Assembly: GCA_021789975.1 (NCBI GenBank)
Contig: JAJYIT010000030.1
Coordinates: 1-51,083 of the forward strand
Source: Bacteroidota bacterium
GTDB taxonomy: Bacteria > Bacteroidota > Ignavibacteria > Kryptoniales > JAKASW01
Direction: 5' to 3'
DNA length: 51,083 nucleotides
Shown here: positions 16,681 to 29,816 of the stretch, one piece after another
Numbering within the stretch: the first letter of the stretch is position 1
Layout: each line of letters opens with the position of its first letter
Program-made: the position numbers and the translations under genes
The notes under the pieces: model-generated
Databases searched by the model: none
What the model saw: the letters and a program-made list of their open reading frames with translations, nothing else
What the model was told of the DNA's origin: nothing

Positions 16681-16914
16681 CAAGAAAATGAGTTGGGAGA
16701 TGATGAAAGAGCTATCGGTCGCGTGTTCTGCCCCAGAGGTGCATCCCTGCCTACCGGACTGGCAGGCGCCTGCGGTGAAGAACTCCGTCTCGTGGTCAAG
16801 TTTGTGTGGGACGAAATTAGAAAATTGTTGTTCTTAATGCATTTTGTTGAGCGAGTTCGGACCTTGAGGAATTCGGTCCGCAATTTATTGCTTCCCGGTG
16901 ACATCGTGGCACCT
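16681..16914. other. 234-base spacer with inverted repeats between tRNA-Gly and tRNA-Thr
   Basis: No convincing gene is seen. The spacer holds the REP-like repeat (16746-16772) and an inverted repeat CGGACC/GGTCCG (16858-16863 and 16875-16880). An 88-codon frame at 16693-16959 runs into tRNA-Thr and is rejected. Confidence 0.5.
16746..16772. repeat. REP-like palindromic element
   Basis: CCTGCC (16746-16751) and GGCAGG (16761-16766) flank a nine-base loop, TACCGGACT. The right arm runs on into the 10-base palindrome CAGGCGCCTG (16763-16772). This looks like the short dispersed palindromes found between genes in many genomes; whether other copies exist cannot be seen from one window. Confidence 0.5.
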
Positions 16915-16987
16915 GCTGACGTAGCTCAGCTGGTAGAGCAACGCCTTGGTAAGGCGTAGGTCACGGGTTCAAATCCCGTCGTCAGCT
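16915..16987 (+). tRNA. tRNA-Thr (anticodon GGT)
   Basis: Acceptor GCTGACG/CGTCAGC, anticodon stem ACGCC/GGCGT with GGT, and T-loop TTCAAAT are complete. It is the second Thr isoacceptor of the cluster. CCA is not encoded. Confidence 0.97.
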
Positions 16988-17007
16988 CATTGAGTTAAGG
17001 AGAAAGT

Positions 17008-17157
17008 ATGCGAGACATAATTACTTTAGAATGCACGGTCTGTAAGCACAGAAATTATACAGGAACGAAGAACAAGAGAAAGCAATCCGGCAGGGTGGAG
17101 TATAAAAAGTATTGTCGGTTCTGCAACAAACATACCTCACACAAAGAGACACGCTAG
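17008..17157 (+). CDS. rpmG: 50S ribosomal protein L33
   Basis: A 49-residue product, MRDIITLECTVCKHRNY onward, has the L33 form with two CxxC pairs (CTVC and CRFC) that bind zinc. L33 sits near the ribosomal E site. ATG follows AAGGAG by a normal spacing. It lies between tRNA-Thr and tRNA-Trp, the usual place before secE in many phyla. Confidence 0.95.
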   Translation: MRDIITLECTVCKHRNYTGTKNKRKQSGRVEYKKYCRFCNKHTSHKETR

Positions 17158-17194
17158 TCGCGGCTTAAACGCACTTCGGAATCCAACATGAAAT

Positions 17195-17267
17195 ACGTCA
17201 GTAGCTCAATTGGTAGAGCAGCGGTCTCCAAAACCGCAGGTTGGGGGTTCGAGTCCCTCCTGACGTG
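17195..17267 (+). tRNA. tRNA-Trp (anticodon CCA)
   Basis: Acceptor ACGTCAG/CTGACGT, anticodon stem GCGGT/ACCGC with CCA in the loop, and T-loop TTCGAGT are complete. The discriminator is G, and 3' CCA is not encoded. It ends 18 bases before secE. Confidence 0.96.
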
Positions 17268-17285
17268 CACAATGGAGTGGGAAAT

Positions 17286-17468
17286 ATGAGAGAGAAAGTT
17301 ATCGGTTTTTTTGACGATGTCGTGAAAGAAATGAAGAAGGTGACTTGGCCCACCAAAGATGAGTTGAAGGATGCTACTACGGTTGTCCTGGTTGCGACTT
17401 TGATCATGGCTTTTTTCATATACGCAGTGGATACTATTGTGAGCCTCACTCTGCGAGCCATACTATGA
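17286..17468 (+). CDS. secE: Preprotein translocase subunit SecE
   Basis: This 60-residue single-helix subunit clamps SecY in the inner membrane. The amphipathic segment FFDDVVKEMKKVTWPTKDEL carries the conserved VTWPT motif; one membrane helix follows (about residues 29-52). It is the short SecE form. ATG at 17286 is chosen because the frame further upstream is the end of tRNA-Trp. The stop overlaps nusG by four bases (ATGA). Confidence 0.95.
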   Translation: MREKVIGFFDDVVKEMKKVTWPTKDELKDATTVVLVATLIMAFFIYAVDTIVSLTLRAIL

Positions 17469-18052
17469 AAGAAGGAACCGAATCCAAGGACGGGCAAGTC
17501 GAGACCCCAAAGGTCACGACTAAACGATGGTACGTCGTAAGGACATATTCGGGACAGGAAACTAAAGCGGTTGCATATCTTGAAAGTCAACTGAAAGATT
17601 CTGACCTCAAGGAAAAATTCGGTGAAATTGTTATACCGACCGAAAAAGTCCCCACTATAAGCGAGAGTGGCAAGAAGAGAATCAAGACTAGAAACTTCAT
17701 GCCGGGCTACGTCATGATTGAGACTGAGATGGACGATCGCGTCAAGGCGTTTATCCTGAGTGTCCCTTCAGTAATCAGCTTCGTGGGACCAAAGGGCGGC
17801 CCAAGTCCGTTGCGACCCGATGAAGTCGTAAGGATGAAAGGGAGAATAGATGAGCACGAGGAGCGTCAGGCAACGGAGGTTCCGTTCAAAATAAATGACA
17901 AAGTGAAAGTCATCAGTGGGCCTTTCTCCACTTTTAAGGGGGAGGTTTCAGAGGTCAATGAAGACAGGCTGAAGCTTAAGGTTACCGTGACCATATTTGG
18001 GCGGCCCACTCCTGTTGAATTAAGTTTTACTGAAGTTGAACAAGAGAGATAA
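17465..18052 (+). CDS. nusG: Transcription elongation/antitermination factor NusG
   Basis: The 195-residue product has an N-terminal NGN domain ([31 protein letters not shown]) that binds the polymerase clamp. A C-terminal KOW domain ([19 protein letters not shown], about 145-190) contacts Rho or ribosomal S10. About 17 acidic and polar residues precede the domain. It is coupled to secE by an ATGA overlap and precedes the L11 operon. Confidence 0.97.
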   Translation: MKEGTESKDGQVETPKVTTKRWYVVRTYSGQETKAVAYLESQLKDSDLKEKFGEIVIPTEKVPTISESGKKRIKTRNFMPGYVMIETEMDDRVKAFILSVPSVISFVGPKGGPSPLRPDEVVRMKGRIDEHEERQATEVPFKINDKVKVISGPFSTFKGEVSEVNEDRLKLKVTVTIFGRPTPVELSFTEVEQER

Positions 18053-18064
18053 ACAAGGTGAAGA

Positions 18065-18490
18065 ATGGCTAAGAAAGTCGTTGGCTTTGTAAAGTTGCAG
18101 ATACCTGCGGGGCAGGCAACACCAGCACCGCCGGTTGGACCGGCGCTCGGTCAGAAGGGCGTGAACATTATGGAGTTCTGCAAGCAGTTCAACGCAAGAA
18201 CCCAGGATAAACAGGGTCTAATCATTCCGGTTGTTATAACGGTCTATTCGGACAAGTCGTTCACATTCATCACCAAGACACCCCCTGCTGCGGTTCTACT
18301 TGTTAAGGAAGCAAAGGTGGAAAAGGGGTCAGGTGAGCCCAACCGGGTTAAAGTCGCTAAGGTCACGAAAGAGCAAGTCAGGAAAATAGCCGAAATGAAA
18401 ATGCCCGATTTGAACACGACAGATATAGAATCTGCCTTTAGTATGGTCGCAGGCACAGCCCGAAGTATGGGCATCGTAGTAGAAGGATAA
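18065..18490 (+). CDS. rplK: 50S ribosomal protein L11
   Basis: The 141-residue protein binds 23S rRNA at the GTPase-associated centre. The proline-rich N-terminal switch ([20 protein letters not shown]) and the C-terminal RNA-binding end ([12 protein letters not shown]) are standard. The start lies 12 bases after nusG. Confidence 0.98.
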   Translation: MAKKVVGFVKLQIPAGQATPAPPVGPALGQKGVNIMEFCKQFNARTQDKQGLIIPVVITVYSDKSFTFITKTPPAAVLLVKEAKVEKGSGEPNRVKVAKVTKEQVRKIAEMKMPDLNTTDIESAFSMVAGTARSMGIVVEG

Positions 18491-18507
18491 AGAGAGAGTC
18501 TGCAAAT

Positions 18508-19209
18508 ATGAGAGAAAGTAAGAGATTTCAAGCCGCTAAGAAAGTGGTTGATAGGTCGAAAGAGTACTCTATCGACGAAGCCGTGGAGAAGCTGAAAGCG
18601 ACATCCAAGGCGAAATTTGATGAGTCTGTTGACATCGCTATAAGGCTCGGGGTTGACCCGCGCCATGCAGATCAGGCCGTGCGTGGAACCGTCTCTTTGC
18701 CGCACGGAATCGGCAAGACTGTCAGGGTTCTCGTGTTGTCCAAACAGCAGCAGAAACAAGAAGAGGCAGCACAAGCAGGAGCTGATTTTGCAGGCTTTGA
18801 CGACTACCTCAAGAAACTTCAGGAGGGTTGGGCGGAAGTAGATGTTATCGTTGCTACGCCGGACAGTATGGGTGATGTGGGAAGGCTCGGCAAGGTTTTG
18901 GGTCCGAAAGGGCTTATGCCGAATCCGAAAAGTGGGACGGTAACAGCCGATGTTGCAAAAGCTGTGTCCGAGATTAAGGCTGGAAAAATCGAGTTCAGGG
19001 TTGACAAGGCCGGGAATTTGCATTCCATCATAGGCAAAGCTTCCTTCGACAAGGAAAAGCTTGTTGATAATCTAAATTCATTTTTGGCGGCGGTCAACCG
19101 CTTGAAGCCGGCATCGTCCAAGGGCCAATACATAAAGAACGTGGCCATCTCGTCAACTATGGGCCCGTCGATAAAAATCGACAAATCTCTGGCCTCGAAC
19201 ATACACTGA
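18508..19209 (+). CDS. rplA: 50S ribosomal protein L1
   Basis: The 233-residue protein forms the L1 stalk that helps release deacylated tRNA, and in many bacteria represses its own operon. [26 protein letters not shown] and the final MGPSIKID are family signatures. It follows rplK by 17 bases. A 175-base gap separates it from rplJ. Confidence 0.98.
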   Translation: MRESKRFQAAKKVVDRSKEYSIDEAVEKLKATSKAKFDESVDIAIRLGVDPRHADQAVRGTVSLPHGIGKTVRVLVLSKQQQKQEEAAQAGADFAGFDDYLKKLQEGWAEVDVIVATPDSMGDVGRLGKVLGPKGLMPNPKSGTVTADVAKAVSEIKAGKIEFRVDKAGNLHSIIGKASFDKEKLVDNLNSFLAAVNRLKPASSKGQYIKNVAISSTMGPSIKIDKSLASNIH

Positions 19210-19384
19210 GTTTACGCACTTAATGCTTCTAAGCTTCTTCCGGGGAGCTTCTCGAAGGAATTCTGTCAGAGTGATTCAAAAGTATATCCTGTCAGAGCCA
19301 TAGAACCCCGGACAAGGTAAACTCTCGGTGGTCGGTCGTGGATCGACGCACGGGGAGGAATGAATTAAATCACCTGAGGAAAAG
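19210..19384 (+). promoter_or_regulatory. Leader of rplJ-rplL (L10-leader candidate)
   Basis: The 175-base gap holds no gene. It contains a hairpin, AAGCTTC/GGGAGCTT around 19231-19250 with G-U pairing, and ends in a ribosome site before rplJ. In other bacteria this position carries an RNA bound by L10(L12) complexes to shut off rplJL. The call rests on position and structure; I cannot fold it against the family model here. Confidence 0.45.
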
Positions 19385-19915
19385 ATGAAAAGGGATGAAA
19401 AGGAACAGGTTGTCGCAGAAGTTGCGGAACTGATTTCCAATTCCAGTAGCCTTTTTTTCGCGGACTTCGCCGGAATGACAGTCGCAGACAGTAATGATTT
19501 GCGTCGCGAGTTCCAGAAAAATGGCGTCAAGTACCGGGTCGTCAAGAACACTTTAATAAAGAAGGCGATGAAGTCAACCGCTGCCGACGAAGGTGCTTTC
19601 AAGTACTTGGTCGGGCAGACGGGTATCGCCTTTGGCTCGGATGACCCGGTTACGCCTGCGAGGGTTTTGAAAAAGTTCTTCGATAAGATTCAGAAACCGT
19701 CGACAAAGGCGTTCGTGATTGACAAGCAGGTTTTCGAGGGGAAGAGGCTGAATGAATTTGCCACAATGCCTACGAAACCTGAGATGATTGCTGGAATACT
19801 TGGTAGCCTTCAATCGCCGATATCCGGGATTGCAAGATCTGTTTCTGCCATAATGCGTGATCTGGTTGCGGTGCTCGATGCGGTAGAGAAGAAACTCCCC
19901 GCTCAGGCATTGTGA
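19385..19915 (+). CDS. rplJ: 50S ribosomal protein L10
   Basis: The 176-residue protein anchors L7/L12 dimers to the ribosomal stalk. The N-terminal rRNA-binding domain has [21 protein letters not shown] and [13 protein letters not shown], and the C-terminal helix that carries L7/L12 is seen at the end. It precedes rplL by 28 bases and, by family rule, may autoregulate through the leader upstream. Confidence 0.97.
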   Translation: MKRDEKEQVVAEVAELISNSSSLFFADFAGMTVADSNDLRREFQKNGVKYRVVKNTLIKKAMKSTAADEGAFKYLVGQTGIAFGSDDPVTPARVLKKFFDKIQKPSTKAFVIDKQVFEGKRLNEFATMPTKPEMIAGILGSLQSPISGIARSVSAIMRDLVAVLDAVEKKLPAQAL

Positions 19916-19949
19916 TATCATAATAAGAATTTCAAAAGGAGAAATGAAA

Positions 19950-20336
19950 ATGTCGGAAGTTGTCCAGGAATTAGTCGAAAAGATTAGCAAGCTTACCCTC
20001 TTAGAAGCATCTGAGTTGAAAAAAGCGCTGGAGGAGAAATTTGGAGTGACTGCTGCAGCGCCGGTTATAATGGCTGGCGGCGCAGCCGGCGCAGCATCTG
20101 GCGCAGCACCAGCGGTGGAGGAAAAGACCGAATTTGATGTTAACCTCGTTAGCTGCGGAGCGCAGAAGATTAACGTAATAAAGGTTGTTCGTGCTGCCAC
20201 AGGGCTGGGTCTGAAAGAGGCGAAGGATCTTGTTGATGGGGCACCTAAGGTAGTAAAAGAAGCCCTTTCGAAGGCGGACGCTGAAAAACTGAAGAAAGAA
20301 TTGGAAGAGGCAGGTGCAACTGTCGAGCTGAAGTAA
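19950..20336 (+). CDS. rplL: 50S ribosomal protein L7/L12
   Basis: The 128-residue stalk protein recruits translation factors. An N-terminal dimerisation part ([21 protein letters not shown]'s family form) leads through an Ala/Gly-rich hinge to the factor-binding domain, with [30 protein letters not shown] at 19950 is chosen over 19944, because AGGAG lies eight bases before the second but only two before the first. Confidence 0.97.
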   Translation: MSEVVQELVEKISKLTLLEASELKKALEEKFGVTAAAPVIMAGGAAGAASGAAPAVEEKTEFDVNLVSCGAQKINVIKVVRAATGLGLKEAKDLVDGAPKVVKEALSKADAEKLKKELEEAGATVELK

Positions 20337-20413
20337 AGACCAGTCTCCCTACTGTCTTTATAGAACTTTGGCAGACATTTGAACGTTTTGTTTTACGGTG
20401 ATATCCTACGATT

Positions 20414-20442
20414 TGATGGTCCGCTCGAAAAGCGGATCATCA
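20414..20442 (+). promoter_or_regulatory. Strong hairpin in the rplL-rpoB gap
   Basis: Bases 20414-20425 pair with 20431-20442 over 12 pairs, with one G-U wobble and a five-base loop (CGAAA). No U tract follows. In E. coli the equivalent gap holds an attenuator and an RNase III site that lower rpoBC expression relative to rplL; the same role is likely here but not shown. Confidence 0.5.
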
Positions 20443-20491
20443 CTTTACATGTGGCACTTGGCCGTGCCCCAATTCTCTTACCCAAAGGAGT

Positions 20492-23400
20492 ATGACTGCA
20501 TTGAAGAATCCTGATTCTAATCCGAGAACCTTTTCGGACGGAGGGGAAGGGCGCATAAACTTTGCGAAGATTCCTCAAAGAGTCGACTATCCGGACTTGT
20601 TGAACGTCCAGATGGAGTCTTTCAAGAAATTCCTTCAAGAAGATGTGTCTCAGAAGAAACGAAAGTCCGTTGGACTGCAGGGCGTCTTCCAGGTGAATTT
20701 CCCGGTTTATGACAACAAGGAGCATTTCGCTCTCGACTTTGTAGAGTACAGCATTGAAAAGCCGCGGTATGGAGTGGAAGAATGCATAGAAAAGGGCTTG
20801 ACCTATGCTGTGACTCTAAAGGCAAAGTTACGGCTCGCGAGCAAAGACACCGACCCTGGCAAAGAAGGATTCATGGAGGCTAAGGAGCAAGAGGTGTACC
20901 TCGGCTCCATCCCTTACATGACTGATCGGGCGACGTTCATAATAAACGGAGCAGAGAGGGTCGTGGTTAGCCAGCTGCATCGTTCACCCGGCGTGTTCTT
21001 TGTTGAAACAGAACACCCGAACGGCGCTAGGATTTGGAGCTCTCGCGTTATTCCCATGCGAGGCGCATGGTTGGAATTCACGACCGATATTAACAACATT
21101 CTCTGGGTTTATATCGATCGGAAAAAGAAATTCTATGCGACGACACTTCTCCGCGCACTCGGTTACGAGAAGAGCGACGAGATCCTCCAATTGTTCACAC
21201 AAATTGAAGAAGTAACCGTTGCTAAAGTTGACGCTACTGAGCTCGTAGGTCGCAGGCTGGTTGAAGATGTCGTTGACACCAAGACAGGTGAGATAATTAT
21301 CGACACATCCGACATGTCCATCGAAGAATTGAGGCTGACTGAAGAACAAGTCGAACTTATCAAGAATTCTAATGTCAAGAAGCTTCGCCTTCTGAAAACA
21401 ACGAGGAAGGGCGATGATCCGATACTTCTGAATACAATCCGTGAAGACTCAACAATCTCAAGCGAAAGTGCGTTAAAAAAGATCTATGAAGAATTAAGAT
21501 CTGTTGAAGCGCAAGATACAGAAAGTGCGCGCGGACTTCTGGAGAAGATGTTTTTCAGCGAAAAGCGGTATGACCTTGGGAATGTGGGACGCTACAGGAT
21601 GAATGCAAAACTTAGTCTTGACATCCCAACGACCGTGACCATCCTCACGAAGGAAGATATTGTCGCGATAATGGATTACATGCTCAAGCTTCGACGCGAC
21701 GAGGGCCAGATTGACGACATTGATCATCTCGGCAACAGACGGGTGAAAACCGTCGGTGAACAACTTGAGTCGCAATTTAATCTCGCTCTGACCAGGATGG
21801 TTCGGAACGTAAAAGAGAGAATGAATATCCATGACGAAGAGAATTTTACTCCGCAGGGACTTGTCAATGCTCGTGTGGTCACGACAGTATTGAATTCATT
21901 CTTCGGTACCAGTCAACTCTCTCAATTTATGGATCAGACCAACCCGCTCGCCGAGATGACACATAAGCGAAGGATGAGTGCTTTAGGACCGGGCGGACTT
22001 ACAAGAGAACGAGCCGGGTTTGAAGTCCGCGATGTCCACTACACTCATTATGGCAGGTTATGTCCGATTGAAACGCCCGAAGGCCCTAATATCGGATTGA
22101 TCTCCTCTCTTGCTGTTCACGCGCGTGTTAATGATTTCGGGTTTATCGAAACGCCTTACTTTAAGGTTGTGAATGGCGCTGTCACGGATGAGATAGTCTT
22201 TCTCAGCGCGGCACAGGAAGACGAGTATAAAATTGCGCAGGCTAATACCATAGTTGATGAGAAAGGAAGAATCTCTGGAGAGCGTGCGCGGGCAAGATTC
22301 CATGGTGACTTTATCATGGAGAAGCCAAGCGAAATCCACTTCATGGATATTGCTACCAACCAGATCGTGAGTCCGGCTGCAGCGCTTATCCCGTTCCTTG
22401 AGCACGATGACGCGAACCGTGCACTAATGGGTGCAAACATGCAACGCCAGGCAGTTCCGCTCATAAATAGCGAGGCACCGCTCGTCGGCACCGGAATGGA
22501 GAGAAAGATAGCCGTCGATTCGCGGACGCTGATCACCGCAGAGCACGATGGGGTCGTTCAGTCTGTGGACGGAAGCCGCATCGTAGTGAAGTACGACGTC
22601 GTCGAACGGTCTGACGAGGTGATCTCCAGTTTCGAAGATTTGCGGACTAAAGAGTATAAACTGCGCAAGTTCTTCAGAACAAACCAGGATACGACCGTAA
22701 ACCAGGAGCCTCTCGTGAACCTCGGTCAACGTTTCAAGAAGGGAGATGTGCTGGCTGATGGTTGTTCTACTGAGAACGGCGAGCTCGCTCTCGGAAGAAA
22801 CATTCTTGTCGCGTTCATGCCATGGCACGGATACAATTTTGAAGATGCCGTGATCGTCAGTGAAGATCTGGTTGCGGAAGATGCCTTCACTTCTATTCAC
22901 ATTCAGTCTCTTGAGACTAGTGTAAGGGACACGAAGCGTGGTGAAGAGGAGTTGACACGCGACATACCGAATGTCTCTGAAGAAATGACGAAAGATCTAG
23001 ACGATAGCGGAGTGATAAGAGTCGGAGCGGAGGTAGTTGAGAACGATATCCTTGTTGGGAAGATAACCCCTAAAGGGGAGACTGATGTTACCCCAGAAGA
23101 GAAGTTACTGAGAGCCATCTTCGGAGATAAGGCGGGCGACGTGAAGGATGCTTCGCTCAAGGCTCCGCCGGGGATGCGCGGTGTGGTTATCGATACAAAG
23201 CTATTCTCGAGAAAAAAGAAAGATGCCGAGTCCAAGAAAGAAGAGAAGAAACGTCTTGAGGAAATAGAGAAGTGGTTGAAAGCTGCCAAGAGTGAAGTTC
23301 AAGACAAACTTTTGGAAAAGCTCGGCGACTTGCTTGAAGACGAGCCGTCTGTGGGGATTAGGGCGAGAGATGGCTCGGTAGCGATTAGGAGCGGTACTAC

Positions 23401-24358
23401 TCTCAAAAAGGAAATTTTCCAGAAGTTCGACGATCTTGAGAAACTCGATTTCAGCGAACCATGGGTCGAGAACGCAAGGAAGAACCGACTCATTGAGCAG
23501 ATCTATCGGAATTATCATGTGCGGATCCTCGACCTCGAAGAGGAAGCCCGACGGGAGAGAAATAAGGCAATAACCGGTGATGAACTTCCGCCGGGTATTG
23601 TTCAACTCGCAAAAGTCTACGTGGCATCAAAACGCAAACTTCAGGTCGGAGACAAGATGGCGGGTAGACACGGCAATAAAGGTGTCGTATCTATCGTTGT
23701 GCCCAAGGAGGACATGCCGTTCCTGCCTGATGGGACCTCTGTTGAAATGGTCCTAAACCCGCTCGGTGTCCCCTCCAGAATGAACATAGGGCAACTCTAC
23801 GAAACTGCTCTTGGATGGGCCGCAAAGAAGTTGGATGTCAAATACGCGTCTCCGATTTTTGACGGTGCTACCTGGGAGGAAGTCCAGGGAGAACTCCAGA
23901 AGGCCGGGTTGAATGAAAGCTCAAAGACGGTCCTTCTCGACGGGAAGAGCGGCGAGAAGTTTGCCAATGAAGTCACAGTCGGTTACATGTATATGATGAA
24001 GTTGGACCACCTCGTCGAAGATAAGATACACGCCAGGTCAACGGGCCAATACTCTCTTATAACCCAGCAACCTCTCGGAGGAAAAGCACAGTTCGGCGGT
24101 CAAAGGTTCGGTGAGATGGAAGTCTGGGCATTGGAAGCTTACGGCGCCTCTCACGTTCTGCAGGAGATGCTGACCGTGAAAAGTGATGACGTCCCTGGAC
24201 GTTCCAAATTGTTTGAGTCCCTGGTGAAAGGTGACAACACACCTGAGCCTGGAATACCCGAAGCGTTCAGCGTATTAGTTCGGGAGCTTCAGGGACTCGG
24301 ACTCGAAGTGAAAGTAATGCATGATGGTGAATTCGCACGAAGCGATGATAGAAAGTGA
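20492..24358 (+). CDS. rpoB: DNA-directed RNA polymerase subunit beta
   Basis: The 1288-residue subunit forms half of the polymerase active site. The rifampicin region (coded near 21,900-21,990) reads QLSQFMDQTNPLAEMTHKRR then MSALGPGGLTRER; the common resistance positions (D516, H526, S531 in E. coli numbering) keep sensitive-type residues. The C-terminal part has a charged Lys/Glu-rich insertion around residues 910-950, and GDKMAGRHGNKGV is present. ATG at 20492 lies very close to AAAGGAG; TTG at 20501 is the alternative start with better spacing. rpoC follows after 74 bases. Confidence 0.98.
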   Translation: MTALKNPDSNPRTFSDGGEGRINFAKIPQRVDYPDLLNVQMESFKKFLQEDVSQKKRKSVGLQGVFQVNFPVYDNKEHFALDFVEYSIEKPRYGVEECIEKGLTYAVTLKAKLRLASKDTDPGKEGFMEAKEQEVYLGSIPYMTDRATFIINGAERVVVSQLHRSPGVFFVETEHPNGARIWSSRVIPMRGAWLEFTTDINNILWVYIDRKKKFYATTLLRALGYEKSDEILQLFTQIEEVTVAKVDATELVGRRLVEDVVDTKTGEIIIDTSDMSIEELRLTEEQVELIKNSNVKKLRLLKTTRKGDDPILLNTIREDSTISSESALKKIYEELRSVEAQDTESARGLLEKMFFSEKRYDLGNVGRYRMNAKLSLDIPTTVTILTKEDIVAIMDYMLKLRRDEGQIDDIDHLGNRRVKTVGEQLESQFNLALTRMVRNVKERMNIHDEENFTPQGLVNARVVTTVLNSFFGTSQLSQFMDQTNPLAEMTHKRRMSALGPGGLTRERAGFEVRDVHYTHYGRLCPIETPEGPNIGLISSLAVHARVNDFGFIETPYFKVVNGAVTDEIVFLSAAQEDEYKIAQANTIVDEKGRISGERARARFHGDFIMEKPSEIHFMDIATNQIVSPAAALIPFLEHDDANRALMGANMQRQAVPLINSEAPLVGTGMERKIAVDSRTLITAEHDGVVQSVDGSRIVVKYDVVERSDEVISSFEDLRTKEYKLRKFFRTNQDTTVNQEPLVNLGQRFKKGDVLADGCSTENGELALGRNILVAFMPWHGYNFEDAVIVSEDLVAEDAFTSIHIQSLETSVRDTKRGEEELTRDIPNVSEEMTKDLDDSGVIRVGAEVVENDILVGKITPKGETDVTPEEKLLRAIFGDKAGDVKDASLKAPPGMRGVVIDTKLFSRKKKDAESKKEEKKRLEEIEKWLKAAKSEVQDKLLEKLGDLLEDEPSVGIRARDGSVAIRSGTTLKKEIFQKFDDLEKLDFSEPWVENARKNRLIEQIYRNYHVRILDLEEEARRERNKAITGDELPPGIVQLAKVYVASKRKLQVGDKMAGRHGNKGVVSIVVPKEDMPFLPDGTSVEMVLNPLGVPSRMNIGQLYETALGWAAKKLDVKYASPIFDGATWEEVQGELQKAGLNESSKTVLLDGKSGEKFANEVTVGYMYMMKLDHLVEDKIHARSTGQYSLITQQPLGGKAQFGGQRFGEMEVWALEAYGASHVLQEMLTVKSDDVPGRSKLFESLVKGDNTPEPGIPEAFSVLVRELQGLGLEVKVMHDGEFARSDDRK

Positions 24359-24396
24359 TTTGGCAGTGAACCTACTGCACACGGATAATAGAAAAT

Positions 24397-24418
24397 TTTC
24401 CGAAGGATTCTGCGGAAA
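24397..24418 (+). promoter_or_regulatory. Hairpin touching the rpoC ribosome site
   Basis: TTTCCG (24397-24402) pairs with CGGAAA (24413-24418) around a 10-base loop. The 3' arm directly abuts the rpoC Shine-Dalgarno GGAGG (24419-24423), so folding could limit ribosome access. Confidence 0.35.
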
Positions 24419-24432
24419 GGAGGATCTCATTA

Positions 24433-28797
<4,365 letters not shown>

Positions 28798-28809
28798 GTC
28801 ATGCAATTC

Positions 28810-28840
28810 GGGGAGAAGTAAAATTCTCCCCTATTTTTTT
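28810..28840 (+). terminator. Intrinsic terminator of the rplKAJL-rpoBC unit
   Basis: GGGGAGAA (28810-28817) and TTCTCCCC (28824-28831) form a perfect 8-bp stem with a six-base loop, followed by TATTTTTTT (28832-28840). It is a textbook Rho-independent terminator 13 bases after the rpoC stop. Confidence 0.9.
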
Positions 28841-28849
28841 GCCGTTTTA

Positions 28850-28878
28850 TTGATTGTTTAACGGACGTTTTTTATATT
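28850..28878 (+). promoter_or_regulatory. Promoter of the str operon (rpsL)
   Basis: TTGATT (28850-28855), a 17-base spacer and TATATT (28873-28878) follow the terminator. rpsL starts 40 bases downstream, so transcription of the remaining cluster can begin here. Confidence 0.7.
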
Positions 28879-28917
28879 AACACTCTATGATGAAGGCACG
28901 TATCCGGGAGGAACACA

Positions 28918-29301
28918 TTGCCGACGATTAACCAACTGATAAGGCAGGGGAGGAGAAGACTTCTCCTAAAAGGAAAATCCCCCGCGCTTCAGGGAAATCC
29001 GCAGAAGCGGGGCGTTTGCACCCGCGTTTATACCACCACTCCTAAAAAGCCGAATTCGGCTCTCCGAAAGGTGGCGCGCGTAAGGCTAGTTCACGGTATC
29101 GAAGTGACGGCTTATATCCCTGGCGAGGGTCATAATTTACAGGAGCACTCTATTGTATTGATTAGAGGCGGCCGCGTAAAAGACTTGCCGGGCGTGCGCT
29201 ATCACATCATTAGAGGTACTCTTGACACCGCCGGCGTTGCCGACAGAAAGCAAGGCCGTTCAAAGTACGGTGCCAAGAAACCTAAAGCTTCAGCGCAATA
29301 A
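28918..29301 (+). CDS. rpsL: 30S ribosomal protein S12
   Basis: The 127-residue protein monitors decoding in the A site. [19 protein letters not shown] and [17 protein letters not shown] keep Lys at the two positions that give streptomycin resistance when mutated, so a sensitive-type sequence is expected. The D-containing loop with VKDLPGV is also the usual methylthiolation site. The start is TTG, six bases after GGAGG. Confidence 0.98.
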   Translation: MPTINQLIRQGRRRLLLKGKSPALQGNPQKRGVCTRVYTTTPKKPNSALRKVARVRLVHGIEVTAYIPGEGHNLQEHSIVLIRGGRVKDLPGVRYHIIRGTLDTAGVADRKQGRSKYGAKKPKASAQ

Positions 29302-29319
29302 AAACCAAAAGAGTTTTCG

Positions 29320-29787
29320 ATGAGGAAAAAACGCTCCGAACGGCGTCAGGTTTTTCCTGACCCTAAGTATAATGATATCTTCATAGCGAAATTCGTGAAC
29401 AATGTCATGAACTGCGGAAAGAAGCATCTTGCGCGAAGGATCATCTATGACGCATTTGACGTCATCGAGCAGCGCACCAAGCAGAACCCGTTGGACGTGT
29501 TCAGAAAAGCTTTGAATAACGTCCAGCCGATAATTGAAGTGCGTGCTAGAAGGGTCGGCGGAGCAACTTACCAGGTCCCGAGTGAAGTCAGGCCTGAGCG
29601 GAGTCTGGCTCTTGGAATGAGGTGGTTGATACGCTATGCGCGCGATCGGAAGGATAAGTCGATGTCGTTGAAGCTTGCTGCTGAGATTATTGCTGCTTCA
29701 AATGGCGAAGGCAACGCGATAAAGAAGCGCGAAGATACGCACAAAATGGCGGAAGCCAACAAGGCTTTTGCTCACTACAGATGGTGA
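29320..29787 (+). CDS. rpsG: 30S ribosomal protein S7
   Basis: The 155-residue protein nucleates assembly of the 30S head. [20 protein letters not shown] and [16 protein letters not shown]-type segments (here [16 protein letters not shown]) match the family, as does the end [12 protein letters not shown]. In E. coli, S7 represses the str operon; no matching site is identified here. Confidence 0.98.
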   Translation: MRKKRSERRQVFPDPKYNDIFIAKFVNNVMNCGKKHLARRIIYDAFDVIEQRTKQNPLDVFRKALNNVQPIIEVRARRVGGATYQVPSEVRPERSLALGMRWLIRYARDRKDKSMSLKLAAEIIAASNGEGNAIKKREDTHKMAEANKAFAHYRW

Positions 29788-29816
29788 TTAGTACTGGAAG
29801 GTTGATGAGATAGACT

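Noticed and set aside
16693-16959. Eighty-eight-codon frame between tRNA-Gly and tRNA-Thr
   Set aside because: It runs into tRNA-Thr and across palindromic repeats, and shows no family features.
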